From: JAGVPT01 sp964642725
GTDB lineage: Bacteria; Bacteroidota; Ignavibacteria; UBA10030; UBA8401
Length of the DNA: 64,000 nucleotides
Direction of reading: 5' to 3'
NCBI GenBank assembly: GCA_964642725.1
Contig: CAZXQG010000014.1
Location: 1-64,000 of the forward strand
This document shows positions 26,711 to 35,989 of this stretch, piece after piece. Position 1 is the first letter of the stretch, and every line of letters starts with the position of its first letter. Position numbers and translations under genes: made by a program. The notes beneath the pieces were generated by a model, which was given only the letters and a program-made list of their open reading frames with translations, did no database searches and was not told the DNA's origin.

Positions 26711-27811
26711 ATGAAAAATGAAACTTCACAATCCGAGCCTCGGCTTCGTGACACTCTGCGCAATGATTTTATTCAGGGAGGCCACTGGAACACCTTCCGC
26801 AAAGAATTTCGCGGCCTGAAAGAATTTTATATCGACGAAGAAAAGAAAAAGCGTTTGGATGCAATGCCGCGACTCCAGCGCTGGCTCTATCTCAACGCAT
26901 GGCTCCTCAAGAGCATGTTGATGAGGCTTACTCCGTTTCGACGCATGGTACTGGTTCTTGGAATCATTTTGCTGGTGTGGAATCCCATTATTATCATGAC
27001 AAACAAACATATCCAGGTTTCGGACTTCCATCTTATCGGGGGTGCGGCAATTTTAATAGTTCTCATGCTCGAGTTAAAAGATAAGCTTCTTGCTCGGGAC
27101 GAACTCAGTGCGGGAAAGCGAGTGCAGCAGGCATTGATGCCTGAGCAGAGTCCGTCGGTTCCGGGCTGGTCTTTGTGGATATATTCCAGGCCTGCGAATG
27201 AGGTAGGGGGTGATTTAATAGATTTCCTTCGTCAAAGTGAAAACAGATCTGGCATTGCATTGGCGGATGTCTCGGGGAAGGGTTTGCAGGCGGCGCTTAT
27301 CATGGCAAAACTACAGGCGACGTTAAAAGCGCTCGCCCCAGACTACGATTCAATAGGAAAACTCATCACGAAGCTGAATGCAATCGTTCATCGCGACGGA
27401 TTGCCGAACAGTTTTGCCTCGCTCGTTTACGCGGAGGTTGCTTCGGATTCTGGAACTTTACGGTATGTTAATGCTGGGCATCTTCCGCCGGTTGTGCTCA
27501 CGGCGGGCGGACTTCAAGAGACGCAAAAAGGCGAGCCCGCGCTTGGCTTGATGGAGTCGACCATTTACGCAGAACGGCAGCTTGAGCTTCAGAGCGGCGA
27601 TGTTTTTCTTGTTTATTCGGACGGGCTTACTGAAGCAAGCAATGAGTGGAGCGAATTCTTCGGCTCGGACCGATTACTCAGACGGCTCCCTTCGCTGCGA
27701 GGCTGCTCGCCCGAAGAGATCGGAAAGGCACTGCTCGGCGAGATAGATTTCTTTGTGAAAGATGCACCCCCCAACGATGATATTTCATTGGTCATCCTGA
27801 AACGATTGTAG
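26711..27811 (+). CDS. PP2C (SpoIIE/RsbU-type) serine phosphatase
   Basis: A 366-residue protein. A basic N-terminal segment of about 75 residues precedes two membrane helices (about 78-95 and 105-120). A short coiled coil with 'VQQALMPEQSP' leads into the SpoIIE phosphatase domain: 'ANEVGGDLIDF', 'ALADVSGKGLQAALIMA', 'NAGHLPPVVL', 'YSDGLTEA' and 'NDDISLVILKR' carry the metal aspartates. Such enzymes dephosphorylate STAS-domain anti-anti-sigma factors. A STAS protein is encoded at 58922-59254, but no anti-sigma kinase is seen. Confidence 0.88.
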   Translation: MKNETSQSEPRLRDTLRNDFIQGGHWNTFRKEFRGLKEFYIDEEKKKRLDAMPRLQRWLYLNAWLLKSMLMRLTPFRRMVLVLGIILLVWNPIIIMTNKHIQVSDFHLIGGAAILIVLMLELKDKLLARDELSAGKRVQQALMPEQSPSVPGWSLWIYSRPANEVGGDLIDFLRQSENRSGIALADVSGKGLQAALIMAKLQATLKALAPDYDSIGKLITKLNAIVHRDGLPNSFASLVYAEVASDSGTLRYVNAGHLPPVVLTAGGLQETQKGEPALGLMESTIYAERQLELQSGDVFLVYSDGLTEASNEWSEFFGSDRLLRRLPSLRGCSPEEIGKALLGEIDFFVKDAPPNDDISLVILKRL

Positions 27812-27988
27812 ACGGGTGAAGGGCAGCATGAATGCCTGTCCTTTACATTTCGTCTGTAAACTATTATATTTGTCCAGAGCACCCAGAATTCATCTTGCCG
27901 TCGCGATAGCAAGTTTCCCTCCAGAGCGCGAATAATCCCCTAAAGAAGAATCCCCGGCGCAAAACAGTAGTATCAAGGGAGCGTCGCC

Positions 27989-29476
27989 ATGAATATCCTT
28001 CTCGTCAACCCATTTTTCCCCGATACATTTTGGGGATTTCGGCATGCGCTGAAATTCGTTTCAAAAAAAGCCGCGTATCCTCCTCTCGGTCTGTTAACCG
28101 TTGCTGCGCTGCTGCCCCCAATCTGGAAGAAGAAACTTGTCGATCTGAACGTCGAGCTGCTAAAAGATGATGATTTGCTTTGGGCTGATTATGTTTTTCT
28201 CGGCGGAATGTCCGTGCAGCAAAAATCGGTGAGAGAAATTATCGACCGCTGTAAATCGAAGGGGAAAAGGATTGTCGGCGGCGGTCCATTGTTCACCGTG
28301 CATCATGAGGAATACGACGATGTCGACCATCTCGTTCTCAATGAGGCAGAACTTACGCTCCCGCAATTTCTCGATGACCTGACAGTCGGAGTTCCTCGTC
28401 ATCGCTACGAATCCAATTCGTGGGCGGACGTTACGACGACACCGGTTCCGCTGTGGAGCCTCATTAATCCCGGGGTATACGGATCGTTGAACCTGCAGTA
28501 TTCACGCGGATGCCCGTATGACTGTGAGTTCTGCGACATCACGGTATTGTACGGCCGCGTGCCACGGACAAAAACGAAAGACCAGTTGCTCACGGAGCTG
28601 GAGGCATTATACAAATTCGGATGGAGGGGCGGTGTTTTTTTTGTCGACGACAACTTCATCGGCAACAAAAACAAACTCAAGAAAGAAATTCTGCCTGCTG
28701 TTATTCAGTGGATGGAGAAGAGAGGGCACCCGTTCGCTTTTAATACCGAGGCGTCTGTCAACCTTTCCGACGATGAGGAATTGATGCACCTGATGTCGCG
28801 GGCCGGATTCCGCACCGTCTTCGTCGGCATTGAGTCCCCGCATGAAGAGAGCCTCGCTGAATGCAAAAAGATACCCAACAGGAACCGCGACCTCATCGCA
28901 TCAGTGAAGAAAATTCAACAGCACGGTTTTCAAGTGCAGGGAGGATTCATCATAGGATTTGATAGCGACCCCAGTTCGATTTTTCAAAAAGTGATCGATT
29001 TCGTGCAGGACAGCGGGATCGTGACGGCGATGGTGGGATTGCTGAATGCCCCGGTCGGCACACGACTGTACCAGCGTCTCTTGAAAGAGGGCAGGTTATT
29101 GAAGGCAATGACAGGCGACAACACAGACTTTTCTATGAACTTCATCCCCCGCATGAATCGTGAAGCCCTTCTGAAAGGGTACCGATCTCTTCTCGAACAT
29201 ATTTATTCCCCCAAACCATACTACGCGCGCGTGAAACAGTTTCTTCGAACGTACAGACCGCCGGATGTTCAAATGAGCCGGCTTACGTTTGCAGAAATAA
29301 AAGCACTTGTGTCATCGACCGTTGTTCTTGGAATTGTCGGGAAGGAGCGCGTTCAGTATTGGAAGCTGTTCGTGTGGTCGCTTTTCACGAGGCCGCGGCT
29401 CTTTCCGCTCGCAATCACATTTTCGATTTACGGACACCATTTCCGCAAAATTCTCGAAGTGTACACGGCAGGGTAA
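27989..29476 (+). CDS. B12-binding-domain radical SAM protein
   Basis: A 495-residue enzyme. The N-terminal cobalamin-binding-like domain (about 1-140) begins NILLVNPFFP and includes 'GGGPLFT'. The radical SAM core has the 4Fe-4S motif CPYDCEFC (about residues 174-181) preceded by 'LQYSRG' and followed by 'DDNFIGN', 'VGIESPHEESL' and 'QGGFIIGFD'. A C-terminal DUF4070-like helical domain (about 360-495) follows. The layout matches the subgroup with hopanoid (HpnP) and bacteriochlorophyll methylases, but the substrate cannot be assigned. GGGAG supports the start. It converges on kdpE with an 11-bp gap. Confidence 0.88.
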   Translation: MNILLVNPFFPDTFWGFRHALKFVSKKAAYPPLGLLTVAALLPPIWKKKLVDLNVELLKDDDLLWADYVFLGGMSVQQKSVREIIDRCKSKGKRIVGGGPLFTVHHEEYDDVDHLVLNEAELTLPQFLDDLTVGVPRHRYESNSWADVTTTPVPLWSLINPGVYGSLNLQYSRGCPYDCEFCDITVLYGRVPRTKTKDQLLTELEALYKFGWRGGVFFVDDNFIGNKNKLKKEILPAVIQWMEKRGHPFAFNTEASVNLSDDEELMHLMSRAGFRTVFVGIESPHEESLAECKKIPNRNRDLIASVKKIQQHGFQVQGGFIIGFDSDPSSIFQKVIDFVQDSGIVTAMVGLLNAPVGTRLYQRLLKEGRLLKAMTGDNTDFSMNFIPRMNREALLKGYRSLLEHIYSPKPYYARVKQFLRTYRPPDVQMSRLTFAEIKALVSSTVVLGIVGKERVQYWKLFVWSLFTRPRLFPLAITFSIYGHHFRKILEVYTAG

Positions 29477-29487
29477 CTATAAGCTAT

Positions 29488-30180
29488 TCATCCCTCCTCG
29501 GTTCTTAATCTGTACCCGATGCCCGATTCTGTCACAAGCATTTTCGGTTTCGATGGATCTTCTTCGATTTTTTTTCGCAGCTGAGCGACATAAATTCGTG
29601 TATACTGCGTTTCGTCGATGTGGGTTGGCCCCCAAACCTGTTCGAGAATAAACCGGTGGGTGAGGACTCTTCCGGCATTTTTCACGAAAAGAACGAGCAA
29701 CGCATATTCGGTCGCCGTCAGCTTTAGCTCTTCATTTTTTTTCTTCACCAGACGGGCCGATAGGTCAACCGTCAGATTGCGCAATGTGAAGACTTCTTTA
29801 TCGGGAAGCATTGTGCGGTGACGGAGAGCTGTCCGCACCCGGGCGAGCAATTCGCCGGTGCGGAAGGGTTTTACAAGGTAGTCGTCCGCTCCCGCAGTTA
29901 GGCATCCGACAATGTCTGATTCGGCACTGCGAACGGAGAGAACAATGATAGGTATCGACGCCCATTCACGAATTGCCTTCAACACACTCATTCCATCGAT
30001 GTCCGGCAGCCCCAAATCGAGAATGATGAGTTCGGGGCGCTCGGACGCTGCCATTCTCATGCCTTCGTTTCCGCTCAAGGCAAATTTGAGAGAGTAATCT
30101 TGCTGATCAAGTGTTAATTCGATGAGGCGGCGAATCTGTATCTCGTCGTCAATAATTAAAATGACAGGTTTTGTGCTCAC
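29488..30180 (-). CDS. kdpE: KdpE response regulator
   Basis: A 230-residue OmpR/PhoB-type regulator. The receiver domain has acidic residues 'IDDE', phospho-acceptor D in 'LIILDLGLPDIDG' and K in 'DDYLVKPF'. The winged-helix DNA-binding domain ends 'VAQLRRKIEEDP..P...VTESGIGYRL'. Its ATG overlaps the kdpD stop by 4 bp, so they form a coupled kdpDE pair. It is the obvious candidate to bind the TTTATA-type half-sites upstream of the three kdp transcription units. Confidence 0.95.
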   Translation of the reverse strand: MSTKPVILIIDDEIQIRRLIELTLDQQDYSLKFALSGNEGMRMAASERPELIILDLGLPDIDGMSVLKAIREWASIPIIVLSVRSAESDIVGCLTAGADDYLVKPFRTGELLARVRTALRHRTMLPDKEVFTLRNLTVDLSARLVKKKNEELKLTATEYALLVLFVKNAGRVLTHRFILEQVWGPTHIDETQYTRIYVAQLRKKIEEDPSKPKMLVTESGIGYRLRTEEG

Positions 30181-32849
30181 GGTCGTATTGTCGGTTCGGT
30201 AGTCAAGGGAATTTTTAATGTGAATTCTGCCCCGCCCGAATCGCGATTCCGCGCAGTTAACGTCCCCTTATGCGCTTCGGCGAATCCTTTCGCTATTGTG
30301 AGGCCGAGTCCTGAGCCTCCGCTTTTCATCCCCTCCGCACGGTAGAATTTTTCGAACACTTTATGCAGATCGTCCTTTGCTAAGCCGGGTCCGCTGTCTG
30401 CAACCGCAAAAACGCATTCTTTCTCCTCAACTTTCGCGTCGATGGTGATGGAACTTCCTTCCGGCGTGTGGACGGCGGCGTTATGGATAAGGTTGGTGAG
30501 AGCTTGTTCGACGAGGCCGAAATCCAGCTTGACAAGAGGCATCTCGTCTTGAATCTTCACGACAACAGTATGGTGTAAGAGTTCCCGGTCTAATCCGTTG
30601 ACCGCTGCGTTGATGAGGTCGTGAACGTCGCACCAATCCATTTTCGGTTGAATCATTCCCGACTCAAGGCGCGACATGTCGAGGAGGTTTGCGACGAGCC
30701 GGTTGAGTCGCTCGGCCGCAATGTGGATTTCTTTCGTATGTTCATCGGCCGACGGATCTCCCTGTTTTGAAGAGTTCTTCATAAGGTTTTCCGAAGCGCC
30801 CATGATTGCCGCAATTGGCGTTCGCAGTTCGTGCGAGATCGAATTGAACAAGATTTTATAGAGCCGCTCCGATTCGGCGACAACGATCGATTTCTTGTTG
30901 ACATCGTTCAGCAGTTCCCGCTCCATTGCAGACGCGATTTGTGCTATGAAGTTGTCGAGCGAGGTTTCCTGGTCGGACGAGAGTTTTTCATTCCGGTGCA
31001 GGCGAACACCGATGACGCCAAGAGGATACCTGGGCCCGGAGATGGGAAAATATGTTGCCGCAGCCGAGGGAAGCGTGTCGGTATATTTGCCGGCCTTTTT
31101 TTCGTTCCAGTATGTCCACGAAGCAACACTGTATTCTTTCGGATCAAGGTTTATAGTGCTCGCGGCGTGCGGCTTCGCGGACATTTCGCCGTCGGCTTCG
31201 CCTAGAATAATTGCGACGTCTGCGTCGAAATATTTTTTGATGTTCGACACCGCCGCCCGGATCACCTCTTCCTGTGAATGCGCCGATGAAAGATTGTTTG
31301 TCAGGGCAAACAGGGCGGAAGTCCGTTCTTCCCGTTGCCGAACGGCCTTTTCTCTTGCCCGCACACGGGCGGTGAGAACGCCCGTTACCAGAGCGACGAT
31401 GAAATACACGCCGAGCATCATGACATCTTCGACGTGTCCTATGGAAAATGTGAAAACCGGCGGGACGAAAAAGAAGTCCCACATCAGCGCCCCTGTGGTA
31501 GCCGCGACAAGCACCGGACCCGGGCCCATCCGTAAGGGGAGGAGGGAAACGGTGAGCAGTATAATCAACGACACGGTTCTATATCCGACGAGTTGTGAAA
31601 AGGGGAAGCAGGCAAGGGCAACGACGGCGACAATCGCAGACGCAAGGGCATACTGCGTGATGGTAGACTGAAGTTTGGGAATCGCGCGGCGTTTTCTTTC
31701 TTGCTGCGTGTTATCCTCTTGACCGACAATATAGACATCCACGTTGTGGCTTTTTTCGACGAGATCCCCTATTAACCGCTGCGAGTGCGAGAATAAGCCT
31801 CGCTTTGACTTCCCGACGAGAATTTGCGTTGCGTTTTGTTCACGCGCGACGCGGATCAGCGCATCCGCTACATTTTCGTCCGAGGTCGTAATGATCTCTG
31901 CCCCTAACTTGCGGGCGAGAGTAATATTCTTCGACAACTGCTCTTTGTCGTTCTCCTGCAACGGAGTGGAAGCCTCAACACAGACTGCGACCCATGAAGC
32001 GTTCATCGTGTACGAGAGTCTTCGCGCCCAGCGGAGTACGGAAACCGAATGCGGGCTCGGACTGATGCCGACCACCAGCCGCTGTCCGGATTTCCATGGA
32101 CCGGTAATCCGCGCTGTGCGCATATAATCGCGCAATTGATGGTCGACGCGTTCCGCAGTCAGCCGGAGCGACATTTCGCGCAACGCCGTGAGGTTTCCCT
32201 TGCGAAAGAAATTCTGAATCGCCTGCTTCGAGCGTTCCGGCGCGTATACTTTTCCCTCTTCCAACCGCTTCAGAAGTTCGTCCGGAGGCAGGTCGATAAC
32301 CTCGATATCATCCGCACGTTCAAAGATTGAATCAGGAACAGTCTCCCGTATCAACGAGCCGGTGATCTGTGCGACGGCATCGGCGCGGCTTTCGAGATGT
32401 TGAACGTTGAGCGTTGTATAAACGTCGATGCCGTTGTCGAGAAGTTCCTGAACATCCTGGTAACGTTTGACGTGACGGCTTCCAGGAGCATTAGTATGAG
32501 CGAGCTCATCTACAAGAACGAGCTTGGGTTTTCGTACGAGGATTGCGTCGAGGTCCATTTCTTCCACGACACTGTCGCGGTAATCGATCTTTTTGCGCGG
32601 AACTTCGGGGAGGTTTGCAACGAGTGCTTCTGTTTCGGGGCGCTTGTGGGTTTCAACAATGCCGATGACAACATCGATCCCTTTTGAGATCGCCTCATGC
32701 GCCGCCGTGAGCATATCGTATGTTTTGCCCACACCAGCGCACATACCGAAAAAGATTTTCAGCTTTGCCTTTGCGGCCTTTTCCTCTTCCTTCCGTAAAG
32801 CGTGGAGAAGAACATCGGGGTCCGGCCGGGATTCATCGATAGAATTCAT
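30177..32849 (-). CDS. kdpD: KdpD osmosensitive K+-channel histidine kinase
   Basis: At 890 residues it is full length. The N-terminal KdpD domain has Walker A GMCAGVGKT (residues 35-43) and Walker-B-like LVDELAHTN (112-120). A universal-stress-protein-like domain (about 250-375), four membrane helices of the DUF4118 region (about 400-495) and a GAF-like domain follow. The kinase core has the phospho-acceptor histidine in 'SISHELRTPIAAI' and the ATPase motifs 'ADSGPGL' and 'GSGLGLTIAKG'. It senses K+ limitation and phosphorylates KdpE. All catalytic residues appear intact. Confidence 0.96.
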   Translation of the reverse strand: MNSIDESRPDPDVLLHALRKEEEKAAKAKLKIFFGMCAGVGKTYDMLTAAHEAISKGIDVVIGIVETHKRPETEALVANLPEVPRKKIDYRDSVVEEMDLDAILVRKPKLVLVDELAHTNAPGSRHVKRYQDVQELLDNGIDVYTTLNVQHLESRADAVAQITGSLIRETVPDSIFERADDIEVIDLPPDELLKRLEEGKVYAPERSKQAIQNFFRKGNLTALREMSLRLTAERVDHQLRDYMRTARITGPWKSGQRLVVGISPSPHSVSVLRWARRLSYTMNASWVAVCVEASTPLQENDKEQLSKNITLARKLGAEIITTSDENVADALIRVAREQNATQILVGKSKRGLFSHSQRLIGDLVEKSHNVDVYIVGQEDNTQQERKRRAIPKLQSTITQYALASAIVAVVALACFPFSQLVGYRTVSLIILLTVSLLPLRMGPGPVLVAATTGALMWDFFFVPPVFTFSIGHVEDVMMLGVYFIVALVTGVLTARVRAREKAVRQREERTSALFALTNNLSSAHSQEEVIRAAVSNIKKYFDADVAIILGEADGEMSAKPHAASTINLDPKEYSVASWTYWNEKKAGKYTDTLPSAAATYFPISGPRYPLGVIGVRLHRNEKLSSDQETSLDNFIAQIASAMERELLNDVNKKSIVVAESERLYKILFNSISHELRTPIAAIMGASENLMKNSSKQGDPSADEHTKEIHIAAERLNRLVANLLDMSRLESGMIQPKMDWCDVHDLINAAVNGLDRELLHHTVVVKIQDEMPLVKLDFGLVEQALTNLIHNAAVHTPEGSSITIDAKVEEKECVFAVADSGPGLAKDDLHKVFEKFYRAEGMKSGGSGLGLTIAKGFAEAHKGTLTARNRDSGGAEFTLKIPLTTEPTIRP

Positions 32850-33023
32850 GCCGTAATATATTGAATCTTTTATTCATATTCATTCGCGCATGTAATATGA
32901 AAATGGGGTTTCTTGGAAAGTGATGCCATGACCGATGCTGTTGCTAAGAGAGTCATGGCATCACTTGATTTTAGGTTGGCGGATGTATTTGTGTATCGAT
33001 GGGCAAAAAATGTTCCCCAGTAT

Positions 33024-33140
33024 CTACCCGTACAGAAGCTTTGATATTACACAGATTGCTGCGATGACCAGCGCCCCGGCCCATAAAAAGAAAATGGTTC
33101 TTGTTCCTGGTTCATTTTGAGATGATGTGCCCTGTTCCAT
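33024..33140 (-). CDS. 38-residue membrane mini-protein (orf38)
   Basis: The frame ATG 33140 to TAG 33024 encodes MEQGTSSQNEPGTR followed by one hydrophobic helix of about 22 residues and a short basic tail (KLLYG). It lies between the porin and kdpD on the operon strand, in a 384-bp stretch otherwise without a gene. There is no strong Shine-Dalgarno sequence. The hydrophilic head plus single helix is typical of small transporter accessory subunits, but no family is known to me. Confidence 0.5.
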   Translation of the reverse strand: MEQGTSSQNEPGTRTIFFLWAGALVIAAICVISKLLYG

Positions 33141-33233
33141 AATTCAAGCAACAAGAAATTTTAGTAGTAGGTCAGTTTCAAGCTCTTCGATTGGCCTCGC
33201 GCAATCGGAGAACTTCTTGCCGAAACAATTCTG

Positions 33234-34376
33234 TTAAAATGTTGCGACTACGCCGATGAGAAACGTCGGCTGTGATGTTACCGATCCTGAAGGGGTTGCA
33301 CTTGCCGTACTGAAGAATCCAGGATTGTTCGAAAGATCATCCCGAAGCTCGACGCGTGTTATCAAAGGATCGAACAAATGATACTCATACGTCAGGGTCA
33401 CTTCCTTCAACGTTTCTTTCGTGTCAAAAGGATTAGTCGGTGGAAGAGTTCCATATCCGTTTAATGTGTAAAGATATGGATCAGAATACACCTCGGCGCG
33501 CAGAGCGACGGAAGACTTAGGATTGATGGTACATTTGCCGTAAATGGCTGCACCTTTCCACATATCTAAAGGACCGGCAGAGCCTCCCAAGCGTTCTTGT
33601 CCGTAGTCCGCATTGAGCCCGAGCGAGAGCATATCATTCACAGTCTGCGTAATAATAAAGTCCGCAACAGCCCGTTTTCCATATGGCGTATTAAATGGAC
33701 GTTCAAAACCATCAATGCCGTTGAAAATAATATCGGTGGAAGGCGTCACTTGGTAATTCAACGTCAGGCCCAGTGATTGCGATCTGTTGTTATCGATATA
33801 TGAATTCCAGCCGTTGAGGAAATGAAGAGTCGCCGAAAAAGCACTTGAGAACGTATACGAGGCTCGGACGCCTGTATGGTAGTACGGAATCGCATACGCA
33901 AACATGAACGAACGGCTGTAATTCCAGTTATCTTTCGATTCAATCACTTCATATCCCATGTGCGTTACGAATTTTCCGACGTCGACCGTGAGGCCGGAAC
34001 CGACCGGCAGAATTGCGGTCAAATATGCCTGCTGCAGGATGCTCAACGTGTTATACGGAGTTGTTCCGTAGGGTGCAACTCCCTGCACGATGTCGTTGGT
34101 CGTACCAAAATCGAGATCCATGCGGAATCCGACCGGCGAGGCTTGTTTCTGGATAACGAGTTCTGCAAGGCTGAGAGCAAATTGGTTCTCGCTGATGTCG
34201 AAATTTCTTAACGCGTTGGCTGAGTTTGACGGGCTGTTAAAGTTCTTACTGTAATAGGCGTCGACAAACCCGCTCCACGTGATCGGCGCAGGGACCGGTG
34301 CGGCGGTGGAATCTGCTGCGGAAGATATCGCAGCGCAACACAAGACTGCTGAAAGAACAAGAAATGTGTATCGCAT
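33234..34376 (-). CDS. bbp2-family outer-membrane porin
   Basis: A 380-residue protein with a signal peptide (about 1-20, ending in SSA-A). The conserved N-terminal region of beta-barrel porin-2 (OmpL-like) proteins is present: 'WSGFVDAYYSKNFN', 'NALRNFDISENQFALSLAEL' and 'PVGFRMDLDFG'. Alternating amphipathic strands continue to a terminal phenylalanine (GVVATF), typical of barrel assembly. Genes of this family often sit beside kdp operons, so it may let K+ cross the outer membrane; that role is inference. A possible own promoter lies upstream at 34397-34426. Confidence 0.85.
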   Translation of the reverse strand: MRYTFLVLSAVLCCAAISSAADSTAAPVPAPITWSGFVDAYYSKNFNSPSNSANALRNFDISENQFALSLAELVIQKQASPVGFRMDLDFGTTNDIVQGVAPYGTTPYNTLSILQQAYLTAILPVGSGLTVDVGKFVTHMGYEVIESKDNWNYSRSFMFAYAIPYYHTGVRASYTFSSAFSATLHFLNGWNSYIDNNRSQSLGLTLNYQVTPSTDIIFNGIDGFERPFNTPYGKRAVADFIITQTVNDMLSLGLNADYGQERLGGSAGPLDMWKGAAIYGKCTINPKSSVALRAEVYSDPYLYTLNGYGTLPPTNPFDTKETLKEVTLTYEYHLFDPLITRVELRDDLSNNPGFFSTASATPSGSVTSQPTFLIGVVATF

Positions 34377-34396
34377 TTTGTACTCCTTTGTTAGTG

Positions 34397-34426
34397 AATA
34401 TGAATCGTGTGTACTGTCGAAAACAA
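34397..34426 (-). promoter_or_regulatory. Possible porin promoter
   Basis: Minus strand: -35 TTGTTT (34421-34426), 18-bp spacer, -10 CATATT (34397-34402). The TTTATA half-sites seen at the kdp promoters are absent. A separate 8-bp hairpin, CTCTCGGT/ACCGAGAG (34455-34462/34475-34482), lies between the preceding stop and this element. Confidence 0.35.
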
Positions 34427-34504
34427 TTGGGAAACGGCACTAGCTTGCAATCCGCTCTCGGTTGAGCGTGATCTACCGAGAGTCAGAAGCCAATCGTGAG
34501 TCTC

Positions 34505-35113
34505 CTACTGGATTACGAATCCTCCTGCCGGCGAACGGACTTCCGCGTGGTGGAATGTTTCCTTCGGGGCAAAGACAAGGGCGATCACTTCGTCGGCGGG
34601 GAGGTTTGCCCACCGTTCAAATGATATAGAAAAATTTCCTGACACATAGTCCAGCGCAGTTTTCAAATTGCTGCCGAACGCTGAGTACGCGGAGGTAATG
34701 ACGCTGATGCCATGGTCGAGAAGATCGCGCACATCATGATACCGCATTTCGTTTGCTGATACTGAAATGTTCACATGCAATAGATTGTCTATGATGACGA
34801 CTTCGGGAGAACGTTGGAGAATGGCTTCGTAATCCATCTCGTAAAACTTGCTTTTCTTGAAAGACACCTCCTTAGGGAGTACGAGATGATTTGTCGGGAA
34901 ATCCAATTTCGCGCGCTCTCCATCGAGTGCTACTGCGGCGTCAAGTCCTAATGAGAGGAGGCGTTTCCCCTCACATACCATGCCGTCAAAAAGACGCGGG
35001 AGAGGAACTCTCGTAATATAGATTTTGAGATTTCCTTTTCGCGGCTTCCTAATAAGTTCGCGAAAGTATTCCGTCGAAAGGATTCCTTCGTCGTTCGTTC
35101 TGCTGGTTTGCAT
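34505..35113 (-). CDS. Stand-alone degenerate KdpD N-terminal domain
   Basis: A 202-residue protein alignable with the first 200 residues of KdpD encoded at 30177-32849. Shared blocks include 'EMDYEAILQRSPEVVIIDN' (about 92-110) against 'EMDLDAILVRKPKLVLVDE', and 'RYHDVRDLLDHGISV' (124-138) against 'RYQDVQELLDNGIDV'. Walker A GMCAGVGKT is replaced by a proline-containing segment (ITRVPLPRLF, 33-42), and DELAHTN became DNLLHVN. It has no USP, membrane or kinase region. TAGGA precedes the ATG. It follows the second regulator by 62 bp. Probably a non-ATP-binding modulator of KdpD or of that regulator. Confidence 0.78.
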   Translation of the reverse strand: MQTSRTNDEGILSTEYFRELIRKPRKGNLKIYITRVPLPRLFDGMVCEGKRLLSLGLDAAVALDGERAKLDFPTNHLVLPKEVSFKKSKFYEMDYEAILQRSPEVVIIDNLLHVNISVSANEMRYHDVRDLLDHGISVITSAYSAFGSNLKTALDYVSGNFSISFERWANLPADEVIALVFAPKETFHHAEVRSPAGGFVIQ

Positions 35114-35175
35114 GAATCCTACATTCGTGGATTAGCGTTGTTTCGTGTGATCGCTTGTCGATACATTGTGGCTTC

Positions 35176-35883
35176 TCACCGTTGTACGATGAACCTATAG
35201 CCCCTTCCGGGTTCTGTTTGAAACATTTGCGGATGATCGGGGTCATCTTCCAATTTCCTCCGGAGTCGTCCTGTATACACACGTGAATACGTTTTTTTGT
35301 CCTCAAACCAAGGGCCTCGAATCCTCCGCAAAATACAATCGTGGGTTAACAGCTTGCCGGCATTGTGAACAAAAAGAGAAAGAAGAGAAAACTCTGTCGG
35401 AGTTAAGTTCACCACTTTATCTTTTTTGCTCACCCTGTGGTTTTCAAAATCGATGGTTACAGAATTTGTCTCATACGTTATTTTTTGATCAATTGTATTG
35501 GCCGAACGGAGCGCTAAACGTACGGATGTTAGCAGTTCCATGTGGCTGAATGGTTTTGTGACATAATCATTAGCCCCGGCAAGAGATGCGGCAAGAATGT
35601 CCTTCTCGGAAAGAAGTGATGAAATAAGGATAACGGGGACTGTTGACCATGCCCGCAGCTCTTTTAAGATCCTTAGGGATGATGCATTGATTGCTTCCAC
35701 ATCCAGGATCACTAAACTGCAACGGGTTGAAAAAACCTGTCGAAGAATATCTCTTGGCCTTTCGGCGATTTTTACTTTGTATCCGGCAGGTCCCAATATT
35801 TTCAGGACAAGTCGCCGGATTTCAACATCGTCATCCATAACAAGAATCGTCCCAGCGCTGATCATACCTAACCTTGAACTCAT
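35176..35883 (-). CDS. Second KdpE-like OmpR-family response regulator (RR2)
   Basis: A 235-residue regulator. The receiver domain keeps the acidic pocket 'VMDDD', phospho-acceptor D in 'LVILDVEAI' and K in 'NDYVTKPF', though the usual 'LP' after the aspartate is changed. The winged-helix domain ends 'TGRLRRKLEDDP..P.MFQTEPGRGYRF', clearly KdpE-like. The frame stays open upstream to 36096, but that part overlaps kdpC1. ATG 35883 or 35865 is the likely start; the second has AAGG 6 bases upstream. No full kinase is adjacent, only the degenerate KdpD domain. Confidence 0.85.
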   Translation of the reverse strand: MSSRLGMISAGTILVMDDDVEIRRLVLKILGPAGYKVKIAERPRDILRQVFSTRCSLVILDVEAINASSLRILKELRAWSTVPVILISSLLSEKDILAASLAGANDYVTKPFSHMELLTSVRLALRSANTIDQKITYETNSVTIDFENHRVSKKDKVVNLTPTEFSLLSLFVHNAGKLLTHDCILRRIRGPWFEDKKTYSRVYTGRLRRKLEDDPDHPQMFQTEPGRGYRFIVQR

Positions 35884-35989
35884 TTCAATTTTAGAAAACT
35901 TGTATAAATTCTTCACATTTTCCCGCTCCCGCGGCACACTTCGAGATTGATATTTCTTATTTCCTGAGATGGCATCCGACCTCTTGCAA

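Noticed and set aside
32935..33120. 61-codon plus-strand frame upstream of kdpD
   Set aside because: Opposes the operon and overlaps the better-supported 38-codon membrane peptide on the minus strand.
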